A stretch of 64,000 nucleotides of DNA from Uranotaenia lowii (GCF_029784155.1 NC_073691.1:92524722-92588721), one strand, 5' to 3'; positions 42,910 to 55,930 are shown, counted from the first letter of the stretch. The notes: generated by a model from the letters alone, not told the origin. Translations and numbers: made by a program.

Positions 42910-44227
42910 TGTGGCATTCAAATTGCATTTTTTTTTTAAATAAGTGTATTATTAGCATAACGAACGATTACCAAACGTTTGATTGCAGCAAGAGCTATAA
43001 AAATATCATGTATTGACATTTTATTCGATATGTTAATAAACAAATATCTAACACATTATAGTATTTTTTTTAGTAGAGTACCTATACAAAAAAAGGCCAA
43101 AAAAAATCATTATTGGAAAATATCAGGAAAAAATCGATGTTTTCGAAAGAGAGCGGGCGATTTTGAGAGGTAATGTCGATTACGAATAGCTGGCTTGGGC
43201 ACGAACGCCATAAGGATGGTAAAGTGTCACTAATAAAACCTTAAAAAAATAGCTGGCTGAAATTCTCTTATGCCAACAAATTGCGTTAAATACCGTATAT
43301 TAAGCAAATATTTTGAAAATGGATAAAAAAAAACTTCAAATAGCCAATACTCAAGGACATCCATTTTTTTTAGTTTGATTCATGAAATAACTTAGTTCCG
43401 GGATAATCGTTTGAGTATCTAGGTACTCCAAATTTTCAGAGGCATTTTGACATGGATTACTACTCCGGAAAATGTCTCCCTTGTAACATTGAAGTAACTT
43501 TTCTAGATCAGTTTTTTTTTCGGAAAAAAATAATATTATCATTATTCAGTATCGGTATCAGGAAATGTTCTGTGATAATTTCAGTCTTGTGAATTCGATA
43601 ATATCAGGTAATTACCGGTTTGATGTGGAAAAGTGCATAATTGATATTCCGAACTGATGATGATCAGAAATAGAAGCACTCTCGAACTGTCGTACAGTTC
43701 CTCAAGGCAGAAGCGAGATGCAGCCTAATAAGCACTCAAATTCACGAATCCAAAATCTAATGACCATTTTACTTCCTTCAACAATTTTAACATTCGCTAA
43801 TTAAATTGTTAATATATAATTCCGCTGCTCCTTTTTTCATGATGGGTGAAACCTTGAACTTCATTGATAGCAGACCGAATAGAAGGTTTTCATTCATTGC
43901 AGATAATCGGTTCTTTTCTGATCGAGGATTTTGTATTGCTTGATCGAATTCGATGAACTCACCGAAAGCTTTAGGTCTTTAGTCAATGTCCGCGAAGATC
44001 CATTCGATGGCAGTATATTGACCGATTAGATCTTCCAGTATCACGAGAACACAAAACAGAGAAGGTCGATTCATTCCGTAGAAGATAAGATATATGGTAG
44101 TCAACTGAGAACTTTTCCAGAAGAAAATGAGAAGTAACAGATCATCATAATGGCATTCTTTCAACGTTCCGATAAACACTTCATTTGACAAACATAAGTT
44201 TTATTGGACTTTCTCCACCCATCATCC
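42910..44227. other. Intergenic region downstream of DHX38
   Basis: AT-rich. No ORF with recognisable content and no repeat from elsewhere in the window seen. It includes the 3' UTR of DHX38 at its right edge. Confidence 0.6.
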
Positions 44228-47200
44228 CTACAACCCCATCCTGGCCGGTGTCCGGCGAGGTGTCGCCCCGGGCGTGATGATTTCCTGTTTGATCATCTGT
44301 TGCTGCTGCCGGTCGGCTTCTTCCTGCTTCTGTTTTTCCATCTGTTCCTGTGCTTTCTGCATCTGCGATTCCATCTGGTGCAAATGTTCAGCCGCTTGTT
44401 TTCTCTTCTCTCGGCTGCTTTTGCCCGTTTCCTTGACCGAGAAGAACATCGGACCCAGCTCGGCCAGCCAAAAACCGTCGACGGCCGTGGCACACTGCAT
44501 GTACTCCTTGGCCGTCATAACCAGCTCGTGGTAAACGACATAGTCCGGGGTCGTTCCGAGACCGTACAGGGCCGATGTGGGATGCAGATAGCACGGCATA
44601 CCGGTCCGAAGGTTTACATACTCACCGATTCCCTTGAGCCGGGCGGCCTGGTAGAAGTACGCCGAACAGATACACTTTCGAACAATATCCCAATCGGTGC
44701 CACAGGATTGCACCTTCAAACGCTGCTGCTCGTAGATGTCCTTCAGCTGTTGGCGCACCTCCCTTACCTTACGCATCGCTTTGATGTGGATAAAGTGCTC
44801 GTTACACCAGTTTGAAGAGTATCTAGAAAGAATTAACATGTTAAAATGAATTTAATTTAACATTTTATAAAGAGGATGCAGTTACTTGTTCATTTTCCAC
44901 TGCTGGTAGACGTTGAGATATGTTAGATGATCGGACTCCGGTACCTGGAATTTTTCGCGAACATTGTCAGCCTCTTCTTCACGGCCTTTAGGACGGTAGA
45001 ATATCGAAGGAACCGAAAGCATGGATACTGTTAAATAGAAATAAATGTCATAAAAAAGCGTCATACTAACAAGACAACAAGGGTTTTTACGCGCATATGA
45101 GAGGGATCCAATCCAACTTATATGGGCTTTTTCCCCTCCAATAAAGAAAGAAAGAAATAAAGACAGATAAAAACGTTACCTATTATCAGAATCTCTGCGC
45201 TGCAACCCATCTGGTTGGCCACAATCAACATCTGACACTGCGGTGGATCCAGTGGAAACTCGGCCATCTGACGGCCCAGCGAAGTGAGACCTCCGGTATG
45301 ATCAAGCGCACCCAGAATCCAAAGCTGGTAGAGCGAATTGAGGATGTTATCCTGGGGCGGTGGATCCATGAAATGGAACTGAAGCAGATCGACCACGCCC
45401 AACGATTTCAATAACAGCACCGTGTTGGCCAAGTTTGTACGCTGAATCTCCGGAACGGTCAAAGCCAACAGTTCGTCCTTGTACTGTCGTTCGGTGTAGA
45501 GGCGGAACGCTTGCCCCGGTCCCGTTCTTCCGGCACGACCCGATCGTTGATTAGCGTTTGCCTGCGAGATGGGGTAGATTTGGAGGGCGTCCATACCGAT
45601 ACGAGGATTGTAGACTTTCAGCTTACAATATCCCGAATCGATAACGAATATGATTCCGTCCACAGTTAAAGAAGTTTCCGCAATATTGGTAGCTACAATG
45701 CATTTGCGAAGACCATCGGGAGATCTCAAGAAGATTTTCGCTTGCAAATCGGACGGTAGTTGAGAGTAAATTGGGAGAATGGATAGTTGCGGTGCATTGT
45801 CTATTTCCGATAGCCGCTCACTCAGAACTTCACAAGTGACCTCAATGTCTTCTTGACCAGGCATAAAAATAAGCATGTCTCCGTCCAGCTGCTGCAAGTG
45901 TATTTGAAGTGCTTGCTTCACGGCAGAATCAACGTAATCTTCGCAAACATTCTTGCTGAAGAAAACGTCTACCGGATAAGTTCTTCCAGGGATCGTGAAC
46001 GTTGGAACGTTTCCGAAAAATGTCGAGAATTTGGAAGCATCCATAGTAGCAGAGGTGACAATAAGTTTAAGATCCCTCCTCCTAGCAACAATATCTCGCA
46101 ATAGACCGAAAAGTACATCAGTTGAAAGAGATCGCTCGTGAGCTTCATCCATAATTACTGCGGAATATCCGTCTAAGTCACTATCGCGAAGACTTTCTCG
46201 CAACAAAATACCGTCGGTCATGTACTTGATGACGGTTTTTTCCGTTGTACAATCTTCAAACCGAATGGCATAACCCACTTCCTGTCCAAGTTTCGTATTC
46301 ATTTCATCCGACACGCGTTTGGCAACTGACATCGCGGCCACTCGACGAGGCTGTGTGCAACCGATCATTCCCAAACGGCTGTAACCATCTTCATGCAGAT
46401 ACTGAGTCAGCTGAGTTGTCTTGCCACTACCCGTCTCACCAACGATAATAACCACGGAGTTTTCACGGATGATGTTCAGTAAATCCTGACGAACCGCAAA
46501 AACCGGCAATGAGCGACGTTGCTCGTATATGGGTCGTTTTTTCGTGAACTCAGATCCGTCGTCTTGATCTTGCATATGATCCGCGAATTTCTGATCTTTG
46601 CGATAGTCTGTTGTATCTGAATCTGCATCAAACTTTGCATCTTCGTCATCTTGCTTCTTCTCTACGCCCATAATATTACCGAGTTTGGTTCCGCCCAATT
46701 CCCAATGTTTCTTCTGTGCCTTTCTTCGTTCTTTCTGCTCCCGATATGTTCTCACCAGCACACTTCCTTTTCGAGCTGTTATCGCCATATCCGATGTTGC
46801 ATCCTTGACAGGGATAACCGGTTCCGGTTGCTTAGTAAATACAATTCTGCCATCCAGAAACGGAGGAACCGTATGATGCACAAGCAAATGCACACGTTCT
46901 ACAGCTTCCTCATCAAAGTCCTCGTTGAAATTGATAGACATAACGACTCCAGACGTCAACATTCGGTTTTTCTCCCATAGTTCATTGTCTTTGTTTATTT
47001 GCCGTTGCTGGGCAGACATGCGTTTAATTCTTCGCTGTTCAAGCTGTTCCTCTCTTTTTTGTAAATACTCCGAGCTGGTACCCGAGAAAGGATTATTGTC
47101 TTCGTCGTAACCTTCCCCGATACTGTACCACTCGCGATCCAACCGTACCTGTTCCTGCTCCCACAAATCCTTATCTTCTTCCGTCTCCCAGGGAATTCCT

Positions 47201-48073
47201 CGCTTCTCAGTTCGGGGAGTTGCCCCAGATTCTTTCCTATCTGGAGCCCACTTGTTATACTTATGAGCTGGTGTTGGTCGAGGAGTTTCGTCCTCACGAT
47301 TCGGGCGTTTTGAAGACCACGACGAACGATTGCTTCGCACAGATTCGGAACCCTTAGGCAGCTTCGGTGTTGGATAATCCCACGTAGATTTTCTCGATGA
47401 GCTGGTACTTGGTCTTTCATCCTCGTCCTCCCATCCGTACAAATCCATTCGCCGATCACTTCTTGGAGTTCTTGGCTCATCTTTGTAGTGACTAAAAAGG
47501 AACTAAATTTAGTATATTTTCCTGTGAAAAATAATTTGGTTAAGTTTACCCCGAATGCCGATGAGAGGATTCTCCCCTATGGCTGCGAGAGCTACTGGAC
47601 GAATAGCGGTGCCGCTTCCGGTCGTCCTCATCCCGATCGTCTCGGTCTCGGTCATTTTTCTTCGATTTACTGGAGGCGTACAGACCTTTACCGTGGTAGT
47701 GGTAGTCCTGCTCCCGGGACCGTTCTTTCTGTTTCTTGCGCGCCACTTCGCTCACACCGCCCGTGTACGTGGGAGTTTCATCAGCCGTCTCTCGATACTT
47801 TTTCGACGTCGAGGGCTTATCGAACCGTTGCCCACCCTTGCCACCGTCGTCCCTTTCGTCATCCATATCATTACCGTCGGAATCCTTGAACGAAAGCCTG
47901 GCAGCTTCCTGCTGTTTCTTGGCCCGCTGAGCTGCTGCCAATTTGTCCAACCCCAACAGGGAGGGTTTCGGTTTCTTGAACACATCAGAATCTTTATCTT
48001 TTTTCTTGATTACTAAACCCCCAACGCTGTTACTGCTAGGTTCTAGCTTACAAACATCGGAAAATTTATCCAT
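44228..48073 (-). CDS. DHX38: Pre-mRNA splicing DEAH-box helicase Prp16 (DHX38)
   Basis: Four exons: 48073-47550, 47491-45180, 45027-44886 and 44822-44228, giving 1190 aa. All introns are GT-AG with consistent split codons. Prp16 remodels the spliceosome between the two catalytic steps by pulling on the intron. The N-terminus (to about residue 300) is charged and Arg/Ser-rich with the family signatures VGGLVIKKK and [11 protein letters not shown]. Helicase motifs are Walker [10 protein letters not shown] (about 526-534), [15 protein letters not shown] (623), SATMD (655), NIAETSLT and [10 protein letters not shown] (about 823). The winged-helix, ratchet and OB regions follow ([55 protein letters not shown]), and it ends RRTPARMGL, as in animal orthologues. 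Slightly shorter than human (1227 aa). It appears intact. Confidence 0.96.
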
Positions 48074-48189
48074 TTTAACAATAATTGTTAATTATTAATC
48101 ATGATTTTTACGTAAAAATCACTGTAAACTACGAACTACGATGCAAAACGTAATCTCGTTAACATGAATGAACAATGTTTAAAAACAAG

Positions 48190-48647
48190 CTGGGTTGCCA
48201 GGTGCCCAGATTTGTCTGTAAAACCAAGACTTTTGACCCTTCGTCCAGATATTGGTCAGACACAGATTTTGCCCAGATTTTTGCTGAGAGTGCCCAGATT
48301 TTACAGATTTTCAAAATTGAGTGATGAAACCAAGATTTATGCATCGGATGTGATCCGTAAGTGCCAGATTAGACTGAAATCTCGCTTGTATTCATTGGTA
48401 TTTCACCAAGCATTCATTACCAATTCTTTTTTTTAATAAGATGAACATGATACGTGGTAGGAAACAGTGTTCTTAGCGCGATAATAACCTGAATACCACA
48501 GAGCCCCCCCCCCCCCCCCCCCCCGCTCACACGCACCGTCAAATGTCTTATTTAGTATCAAATTTGTGATCTTCCCTGTGCACAGACAAACACAGACTTT
48601 TTTTCGAAATTGCCCAGATTTTTACTCCTCAACACCTGGCATCCCTG
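48190..48647 (+). mobile_element. hAT-type MITE, copy A
   Basis: 458 bp with ends CTGGGTTGCCAGGTG and CACCTGGCATCCCTG (inverted CAGGGATGCCAGGTG), flanked by AAAACAAG at 48182-48189 and 48648-48655. The CAGGG start and 8-bp duplication are hAT hallmarks. There is no transposase. It contains a C21 tract at 48504-48524. It lies only about 0.12 kb upstream of the DHX38 start codon. Confidence 0.92.
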
Positions 48648-48724
48648 AAAACAAGGCAATCAAACAAAAAATACACCACGCTAAAAAGACTTCTAAAATT
48701 TACTGAATTCATCAACTGAACATG

Positions 48725-49427
48725 CACTCAGAAAAATCCTATTATGTATGCCATAAGATTCTCTTATGAAGTGGCGCCATAAGAAAAAATAATGAAATTC
48801 ATAAGATTGTCTTATGATGGAATGAACTCAAAGGATGAACACCGGTTTCAATGAGGGTTTGTTGCTTTTCATAAGATACTCTTATGGGAATAGAAATGTC
48901 GCATAAAATTGAAATAACTCAAGATTATTTTTCATTTTATTTTATTTTCTGCTTAATTTGTATGAAAAAACATTATGGTATTATGGTGACAATCAGCTGC
49001 CTTTCAACACCCGGTTCCATAAAAAAGTTGTATTGCGCCTCGGACCTTAGACTTCGCGCTTTTTGCCGGTAACCAAGCTGAAAAGTAAATAAAACATAAA
49101 ATGTTCCTATTAAGTTTACAAATATTTTCAACTAAAAATAAATTTAAACTCAAACTTACCATTTAGAAGAATAAAATCACATCAAAGTATTCAGTAAAAG
49201 CAGTAACTTTACAAATGGTGAGTGCTTCTGACGACTACGAAATACATAACTGATGGAATGAATGTGTTCATCATTTTTTCACAATACCGTTTCTTCTATT
49301 TTTCATAAGAACTTCGTATGAGAATTAGAAGAATTTCATAAGACTCTTATGAAAAACAATTTTACACTCTAAATAGCGGTTTATAAGAAGCATCTTATGA
49401 AAATTGTAATAAGAATTTGCCTGAGTG
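48725..49427. mobile_element. CACTCAG inverted-repeat element with CATAAGA palindromes
   Basis: 703 bp. The ends CACTCAGAAAAATCC and (reverse complement) CACTCAGGCAAATTC continue as imperfect inverted repeats for about 45 bp. TG flanks both sides. Six palindromic CATAAGA(n)TCTTATG-like motifs are spread through it (for example 48753, 48800, 48870, 49303, 49338, 49381). No coding capacity. Confidence 0.7.
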
Positions 49428-49465
49428 TGGGAGTTCATTCAGTGAAACACTTGAAAAAATGCGTG

Positions 49466-51174
49466 CACTCAACCAATTCGACACATTGAGGCTATGTGTG
49501 GGCCTATATAGAATTTTGCAATTTGTTTCCCAATTAAAAAATATGTGTCGCGCATATACCCAAAAACATAGAAAGTTTTATATGCATAGACACATAAAGA
49601 GCATATGTGTGACAAATGATTTTTATGAAATTTTACATATATACGATATATGTTAGACAATTTGGTTTTATGGGCCTTCCTTCTGTAGATTAGTTCAAGA
49701 AAAAATTGAAATTTTCAAAAAAGGAGAGGATAATGATTCAAATTATTGATGATCTTGACTTTTGCCGCAACATTTATTAAATTTTCTCAATTTTCACGTT
49801 TTATTTGAAAACACTTTACATTTCTCGGCATCTAACGGGTAGATTAGTCACGTATCGTCGATTAATCAAAAGAGTTCAAATTGGAACCTTCGCCCGGACC
49901 CGAAAGCAGCAGTTTTATTCACCTTTGGATTTTGCAAATTTTCCCGGGAGACCGACTTGAGTGGGCATCGGAAGTTTGATGCAGCTGCTGTTTTTCAAGA
50001 GATGGAGGTTTTTGCTTTCCGCGGTTCCGGCAGTGATTCTGGGAGGATTTTTTGTTCCTCATTTTCCGAAATGATTTAGATAAAGTTTTGGCTAAACAGT
50101 TTCTGAAAAAAAAAAAACGTATCGTTAAATAAAATCAGTAATTGTATTACCGAATACTTACGCTGCACACTCTTGAAGTGACTGACTGTGTGTCAACCAG
50201 CCATGTCCATCTCGAGATGCATATCTGGCCATCCGGAAGATTGCAAGCATGCTTTGAAAATTTTTGAATCCGAATTTCTTTCGTCATTTATCCGTGAGCA
50301 GCCCTGTATCGCATCCGGTCCTCGAGCTCTAGCTAGCAAACTTTTTTTGGCACAACTGCTGTAATTACAAACTGGCCAAAACTTACAAAGGAATTTTGAA
50401 TAGTTTTCTCGGGTTTTCTGATGGTTTTTTTCTTTTCCGGTTCTGCGAGGTAAAAATGTGTCGAGAAAACTCCGCGCGCGCCATTTTGGAATGAAGCCAG
50501 GGATGCCAGGTGTTGAGGAGTAAAAATCTGGGCAATTTCGAAAAAAAGTCTGTGTTTGTCTGTGCACAGGGAAGATCACAAATTTGATACTAAATAAGAC
50601 ATTTGACGGTGCGTGTGAGCGGGGGGGGGGGGGGGGGGGGGGGCTCTGTGGTATTCAGGTTATTATCGCGCTAAGAACACTGTTTCCTACCACGTATCAT
50701 GTTCATCTTATTAAAAAAAAGAATTGGTAATGAATGCTTGGTGAAATACCAATGAATACAAGCGAGATTTCAGTCTAATCTGGCACTTACGGATCACATC
50801 CGATGCATAAATCTTGGTTTCATCACTCAATTTTGAAAATCTGTAAAATCTGGGCACTCTCAGCAAAAATCTGGGCAAAATCTGTGTCTGACCAATATCT
50901 GGACGAAGGGTCAAAACTCTTGGTTTTACAGACAAATCTGGGCACCTGGCAACCCAGAATGAAGCAGAAAAAATCATCGACAACAAATTCGATGATATTT
51001 TGCCGATGCCACACGCTTATTTTAATTCAGTCAGTTCAATATATTAATTTCACATAAAACTTATGTGTCAAAATATAAGTTTTTATTTACATCACATAAA
51101 TTTAATTTGTCGAACAGCTTCACGAGCGTATGTGTGGGAGAAACATACTATTTAAATGTGGATTTTTTGCAGTG
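49466..51174. mobile_element. Probable inverted-repeat element (CACTCAACC...GCAGTG) with nested hAT MITE
   Basis: The left part (49466-49620) is homologous to 7484-7650. The right end (51110-51174) ends GGATTTTTTGCAGTG, inverted to the CACTGCAAAAA start seen at 7484. About 1.25 kb without the hAT copy at 50498-50957. The flanking bases do not match (TG versus AA), so the exact ends are tentative. Confidence 0.4.
50498..50957 (-). mobile_element. hAT-type MITE, copy B
   Basis: 460 bp, reverse orientation to copy A. Ends CAGGGATGCCAGGTG and CACCTGGCAACCCAG, target duplication AATGAAGC at 50490-50497 and 50958-50965. A G23 tract is at 50621-50643. Confidence 0.92.
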
Positions 51175-51466
51175 AAGCCGCATCAAATTATGCAACTGAA
51201 GCGAACAGAATCTTAGCTGGTCTGCAGTTTATATCGAAAACACTATTTAAATAATTATCTGAACCGAAGATTATTGTCGGTTAAACTATTATTTTTAGAG
51301 ATTTGTTTAATCTGATTAATTCATATAAATCAGGACATTTCACAGACTTTTTTTTCCAAAAATCAGGACAATTCAAGCGTTTTTTGAAAAATCAAGACGG
51401 TCTCTCGAAAATCAGGACAAATCCTGAAAAACCAAGGCAACTGGCACCTCAACTAGTGGTCTCGTC

Positions 51467-51741
51467 TGGGTTGTCAGGTGCCCAGATTTGTCTGTAAAAC
51501 CAAGACTTTGGACCCTTCGTCCAGATATTGGTCAGACACAGATTTTGCCCAGATTTTTGCTGAGAGTGCCCAGATTTTACAGACTTTCAAAATTGAGCGA
51601 TAAAATCAATATTCATGTATCGGATTTGATCCGTAAGTGGCAGATTAGACTGAAATCTGGCTTGTATTCATTGGTATTTGACCAATCATTCATTAAACTT
51701 TTTTTTAAATAAGATCGGCATGGTACTTGGTAGGAAACACT
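51467..51741 (+). mobile_element. hAT-type MITE, copy C (3'-truncated)
   Basis: Starts CTGGGTTGTCAGGTGCCCAG and follows the family to TAGGAAACAC, where a GTCGAAAC-type element begins. The rest, including the homopolymer tract and the right terminus, is missing. It is more diverged than copies A, B and D. Confidence 0.85.
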
Positions 51742-52010
51742 AGCTTCGTTCAATCGCTAGTAAAAATCGGTTTCAACTGGTTTCTGTCAACTGATAGATG
51801 TTCAACGAGCCAATGTTTTGGTCGAAACAAGTCGGGTCGTTGTTCAATGGAGCGAGTTGAAACTAGTCGAAACCAATCCAGCTCGGCAGCAGGATTAGTT
51901 TCGACTTGGTAGAAATCGGTCGAAGTCAATTGGAAAGAGACAGGTGATCAACTGTCAATCCATTTCTACTTGTTTCGACCCGTTTCGACTAGAGTTGATT
52001 GAACAGACAT
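51742..52010 (+). mobile_element. GTCGAAAC-motif miniature element, copy 1
   Basis: 269 bp from AGCTTCGTTCAATCG to GATTGAACAGACAT, so GTTCAATC occurs inverted at the two ends. The interior is dense in GTCGAAAC and GTTTCGAC motifs. It is homologous in reverse to 56423-56693 and in part to 56285-56380 and 58866-59044. It abuts the broken hAT copy C. Confidence 0.75.
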
Positions 52011-52064
52011 ACTGTTTGTAAATTGTTATATACACCCACAATTCAGCCTCTGTGCCAATGGCGG

Positions 52065-52111
52065 CATCATTGGTACAAGGCATCATTGGTACAAGGCATC
52101 ATTGGTACAAG
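52065..52111 (+). repeat. 16-bp tandem repeat, three units
   Basis: CATCATTGGTACAAGG starts at 52065, 52081 and 52097, the last with a one-base change at its end. Confidence 0.9.
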
Positions 52112-52295
52112 AAGATAACGCGACCGGTGCTGATTCGATTTGCTCCCACCGGCATTAACCTCTCAAGTGACCCGAGATGCGTATGTCTGAAAGAAACAAA
52201 ATAAAAACGAATTCACGTCCCTCCCTATCGCATCACAAGACGAAGAAGGATGGAAATAAATACCGGCCAACACCAGGCAGCCAGCGAACCGAGCA

Positions 52296-52490
52296 CTGTG
52301 CGTGTGAATGTAGCAAAAGCAACATCAGAAATATTCCTTCAATTCAATCCGCCGGCAAACAACCACGGCCAAGCTGTGCGTGTGTATGTATTAAAAGCAA
52401 CGAAAAAAACATTGCTTCAATCCAATCCACCGGCTAAGCTGTGCGTGTGTAGCAAAAGCAACAACAAAAATATTTCTTTTACCCAAGGCG
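52296..52490 (+). repeat. Degenerate tandem repeat, about 70-75-bp units
   Basis: Three units share TGTGCGTGTGNATGTA, AAAAGCAACA and CAATCCRCCGGC. Spacing is uneven. Two frames stay open through it, but the repeated peptide is best explained by the DNA repeat. Confidence 0.6.
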
Positions 52491-52711
52491 GGTAAAGCTA
52501 GGTGTGTTCTTATACCAATGCACGGAATCGTCCATCTTGTGACCCTTGTGACAGGCAATCGTAATCGTAGGCATGGTAGGCGAACAATTCGCTGTCAAAA
52601 AGCGCACCGTCTCCACCCCCCACCAATGAGAAACTTTTAGTACCCCTTGCCTACTTTTCCTCAGTATGCACCCACCCTACTGGAGGCACTCTGCTTTTAC
52701 CGACCAAGCTG

Positions 52712-53434
52712 CACGCTCTTTTATTTTAACTCAAAATTAAGTACGACCGAGGTTCAAAACATAGTTCGATTCTATGAACTTAAAGTTAAGTACCATTTTT
52801 CCTTCTTGCGATGGTTCAAAATGGAGTTCGAACTGCGAACTCAAAATTGATCCTTTTTTTTCCTTCGGCGAGGGAGCAAAGCTGAGTTCGACCTTATGAA
52901 CTAAAAATTGAACTCTCTTTGTTGGACTGAAAACACTTAGCGAGTTCAGTTCGAACCGGAACAGCAACCAACGAACACGCCGCGAAATTTTGTCGTTCCG
53001 GGACAATTACCGGAAGATTATGAAGGAATGCATGTTCACCGTGTCAGCGTAAAATTCTGTCCGTCATTGTCATCATACGGTGAGCGGCTTGGAATGTCCG
53101 GAAACTTCCGGATGTTGTTTACTTCCCGTAGGCATCCGGAAGTTTTCTTTGACCGGGAGTGTCAAAACTTTCCACCGCTCTGCAATTGCAATGCAATGTA
53201 CCGGGACAGCAACATCCGGGTACAACAAATTTTAATCATCCTTTAATTCCCTGAAAAAAAGCTACCCTCGAAAAAAAAAGGATAAATTCGAGTTCGGCTG
53301 CCGAACTTAGTATTGAGTATGCATATCAGAACTTAATTTTGCTATTCCCCAGACAAACTCAAAGTTGAGGGATGCCACTGAAGTGCTGTTTTGAACCAAA
53401 ACTACTTAATTTTGAGTTAAAAAAAAAGAGCGTG
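52712..53434. mobile_element. CACGCTCTTTT inverted-repeat element
   Basis: 723 bp. The ends CACGCTCTTTTATTTTAACT and (reverse complement) CACGCTCTTTTTTTTTAACT extend through TCAAAATTAAGTA, a terminal inverted repeat of about 33 bp. TG flanks both sides. AACTCAAAATTRA and GTTCGAAC-like motifs recur inside. No ORF of note. Confidence 0.8.
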
Positions 53435-54100
53435 TGCCCGGCTCTGGCAGCTGTATGTGTGTTCAATGGAAGTTGGTCGAAACAGGTTGAAATACACACT
53501 CATTTGGCGCAACACGTGTAAACTTGTAAAATTGACCCATTATTGCGAACAGCCGAGATCTGTCAAAAAAAGTGTCGTTTCCTCGAGTCAATTTTACACA
53601 TTATTTAGAAAAGCTGGCTTACTAAATAAAGGGTAGTTTTTTAACTTGTCATTCAGAATATAGAACTCTTTCTGCCGTAACCGATCTCGTTCGACGATTC
53701 AATAATCGGTTAATGCTGAAAGATAGGTTCAATAGATTGAGTTGATTGAATATTTTCCTTTTCTATAACAGGAGCATGAAAATGATTCCTTGCCGAATAC
53801 AGAAATTCAAAACTAACTGATTTGTTTTTATTATTTTCTTTCCATACTTCTGACATTTTAAGGGCTAACATCAAGGGGCTGACATCGCAAAGCGGGCTTC
53901 CAAAATAATGTGTAGATTTTACATGCTTAGGGCATCCGCAGCAATCGCGAGTAAAGTGAAAATGCTCACGAGTTTGATCACTTCTATACCGCACCGGGGG
54001 TTAGTATGAAGGTGAGCAAAATAGGGCCGTTGCCGTCGGGACCGACAAAATCACCAAATTTGCTCACTAGAAAGGGGCGAGAGCAAACATGCACTGAAAA
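53435..54100. other. Non-coding stretch
   Basis: I see no gene, element terminus or conserved motif between the CACGCTC element and the coding-like debris that begins near 54230. Confidence 0.5.
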
Positions 54101-54229
54101 AATTCTACCGTTTTAAGCAGAATTAAACAAACGACGTTGCAGCGTGTAGATGTTTGTTGATTTCTTTTTAAGAAAAGAATTGTATGAAAATCAAAATTGA
54201 GGATGGATTCATTTTTGGAATAACCAATT

Positions 54230-54840
54230 TCGATACAGTTTTCCGTGTTAAAAGTTCAATTTATCCAAGAATTGAACGAGAAAGTGCAAATGCTGGTTTT
54301 GGTGGTGAGTAATTTATTTTGTATTTTATTGTTTTGGACTTTTTTCTACCTTTGAATATTGATAACATTTTTTCCTTCCTCACTCTATTTCAGATAAACA
54401 AACTCTAAGCATCGTATTTTGTGACCAAAAATGGTTGTTTAACAGAACTAGAAGAGCCGTTAGGTGGACGAAATGGGCAAGAGGAAATTACCCTGGCTGA
54501 TGTGCTATTCTATGTGGCAGTGCTGAGTGAGTTTCCGTTGCCGGATGAACAACCTTGCATCGAAGTTCCGTTGTTTCCTTCGAAAAAAGCAATGGGGTCT
54601 GACTGGAATTTCCAAAAACATCAAGCAAGCGATGACACATGCGAATTTGGTAATAAAAATTGAATCTTCTCATTCCTTGGCGTTTTCTAAACAAAAATTC
54701 ATTTCTTTCAGATTCAACTTCTGAACGAATTACAAAAGTATGCTGCTCTGTATAACATAGCAGTGCTATCCGGGGCTAACTTAGCCCCGGAAGTACTACC
54801 AGAGGAAGACATCCGATGCCTTTCCCGGGGAAGTTAAAGT
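54230..54840 (+). pseudogene. Coding-like fragments with splice-like borders, unrecognised
   Basis: Three short segments have higher GC and splice-like edges: one ending at a GTGAGT at 54305 (QFIQELNEKVQMLVLV in one frame), one after TATTTCAG at 54393 containing GQEEITLADVLFYVAVLSEF (54421-54663), and one after TTTCTTTCAG at 54711 (QLLNELQKYAALYNIAVLSG). The frames do not join cleanly between the first two. This could be a decayed gene, perhaps with a GST-like region. Function not assigned. Confidence 0.35.
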
Positions 54841-55448
54841 TGAAGAAAGATCAGAGTTAAGTTAGTTTTGACAGGCAAATCCATCAACATTTTTGCCGTG
54901 CTAGACGAACTAAAGAACATTAAATCGAGTGACCTCCAGTCGTTGTTTAAGTTAGTTATTTCTATATAGAAAAATTATGTTAATTCGAATGACAGTAGCA
55001 AAAGCAAGAATTTTATTCCTTTTCCCAGGATGCACGACGTTATAAGATTTTCTTTATGATGACCTCTGTCCTACTTTAAATCTTTAAATGTATGATTGAT
55101 TGGCGATTGTGTGTGAGTGCTCATGGAAAAAAGATTACAATAGAATTGAAACTAAAGGTTTATGATTGTTATTTTATTACGTATGCATTTAAGCTAACTT
55201 TCGACATATTAGACTATACCGGTAAAGGCTTTTTTCTTTTCGATGAAACAAGAAATCGATTACAAAACGAAAAAAAAACTTCATTGTGAACAATTTATTT
55301 AAAAGATTTAACATGGTACGGTTCTTTTGGGGCTCTAAAATCGTCAACCTACTTTTCAACGGCGCTTATCAAATTGAAACGTAGAGGAGCACGTCCCGTC
55401 GACATGAAATTGATTAACTCCTTGCTACCGTTGGTTCCATGTATCAGA

Positions 55449-55930
55449 AGTTCCTTTCACTGAGAACGCTCTCCAGACGCTTCACCAGCAGGACGTTGTA
55501 CAGAAGCATCAACACCATACACTCGTCCGTCAGTACATGGAAGTTGCCGGCGTAGAACTTTTCCACATCTTCGATCTGCTCCAGTTCCGTAACGGCTAGC
55601 CTCTCTTGAAATATCTCCCGTATAGACAGGGTTCATCGGAAACGTCCCAGGACCACAATTTCCCACCGCCACTGAAACTTGTTCCATGATTCTGACCGAC
55701 CGAAGCCTCGAAACCCTGCTTGATTTCCACCTCATTAGGTGGGAGATTCTCCAGGGCGGCCACCATCTCGCCATCGCCGTCAGCTTCCTGGATCAGAATG
55801 TTTGCAGCAGCTACCGTGGACAGGGGACGAAATCGATTTACAATCCGACTGATAGCCTGTATGAATAACGTTTTGCACCGAGGTTTCCATCGGGCATCAG
55901 GATCTTTAGCAGAATACGTTTGAAATTCAA
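55449..55930 (-). pseudogene. Degenerate protein-coding fragment, unrecognised
   Basis: On the minus strand successive frames read ILLKILMPDGNLGAKRYSYR, then AAANILIQEADGDGEMVAAL with ENLPPNEVEIKQGFEASVGQ, and, after a frameshift, VEKFYAGNFHVLTDECMVLM with LLYNVLLVKRLESVLSER. The base composition and codon pattern look like a former gene broken by indels. I cannot name the family. Confidence 0.4.

Noticed and set aside
44204..44815. 203-aa plus-strand ORF over the end of DHX38
   Set aside because: It is fully antisense to the last DHX38 exon, whose protein is strongly conserved. The plus-frame peptide is low-complexity Leu/Phe-rich.
53710..53994. 94-aa minus-strand ORF
   Set aside because: No recognisable motif, no splice context and ordinary length for chance in this composition.
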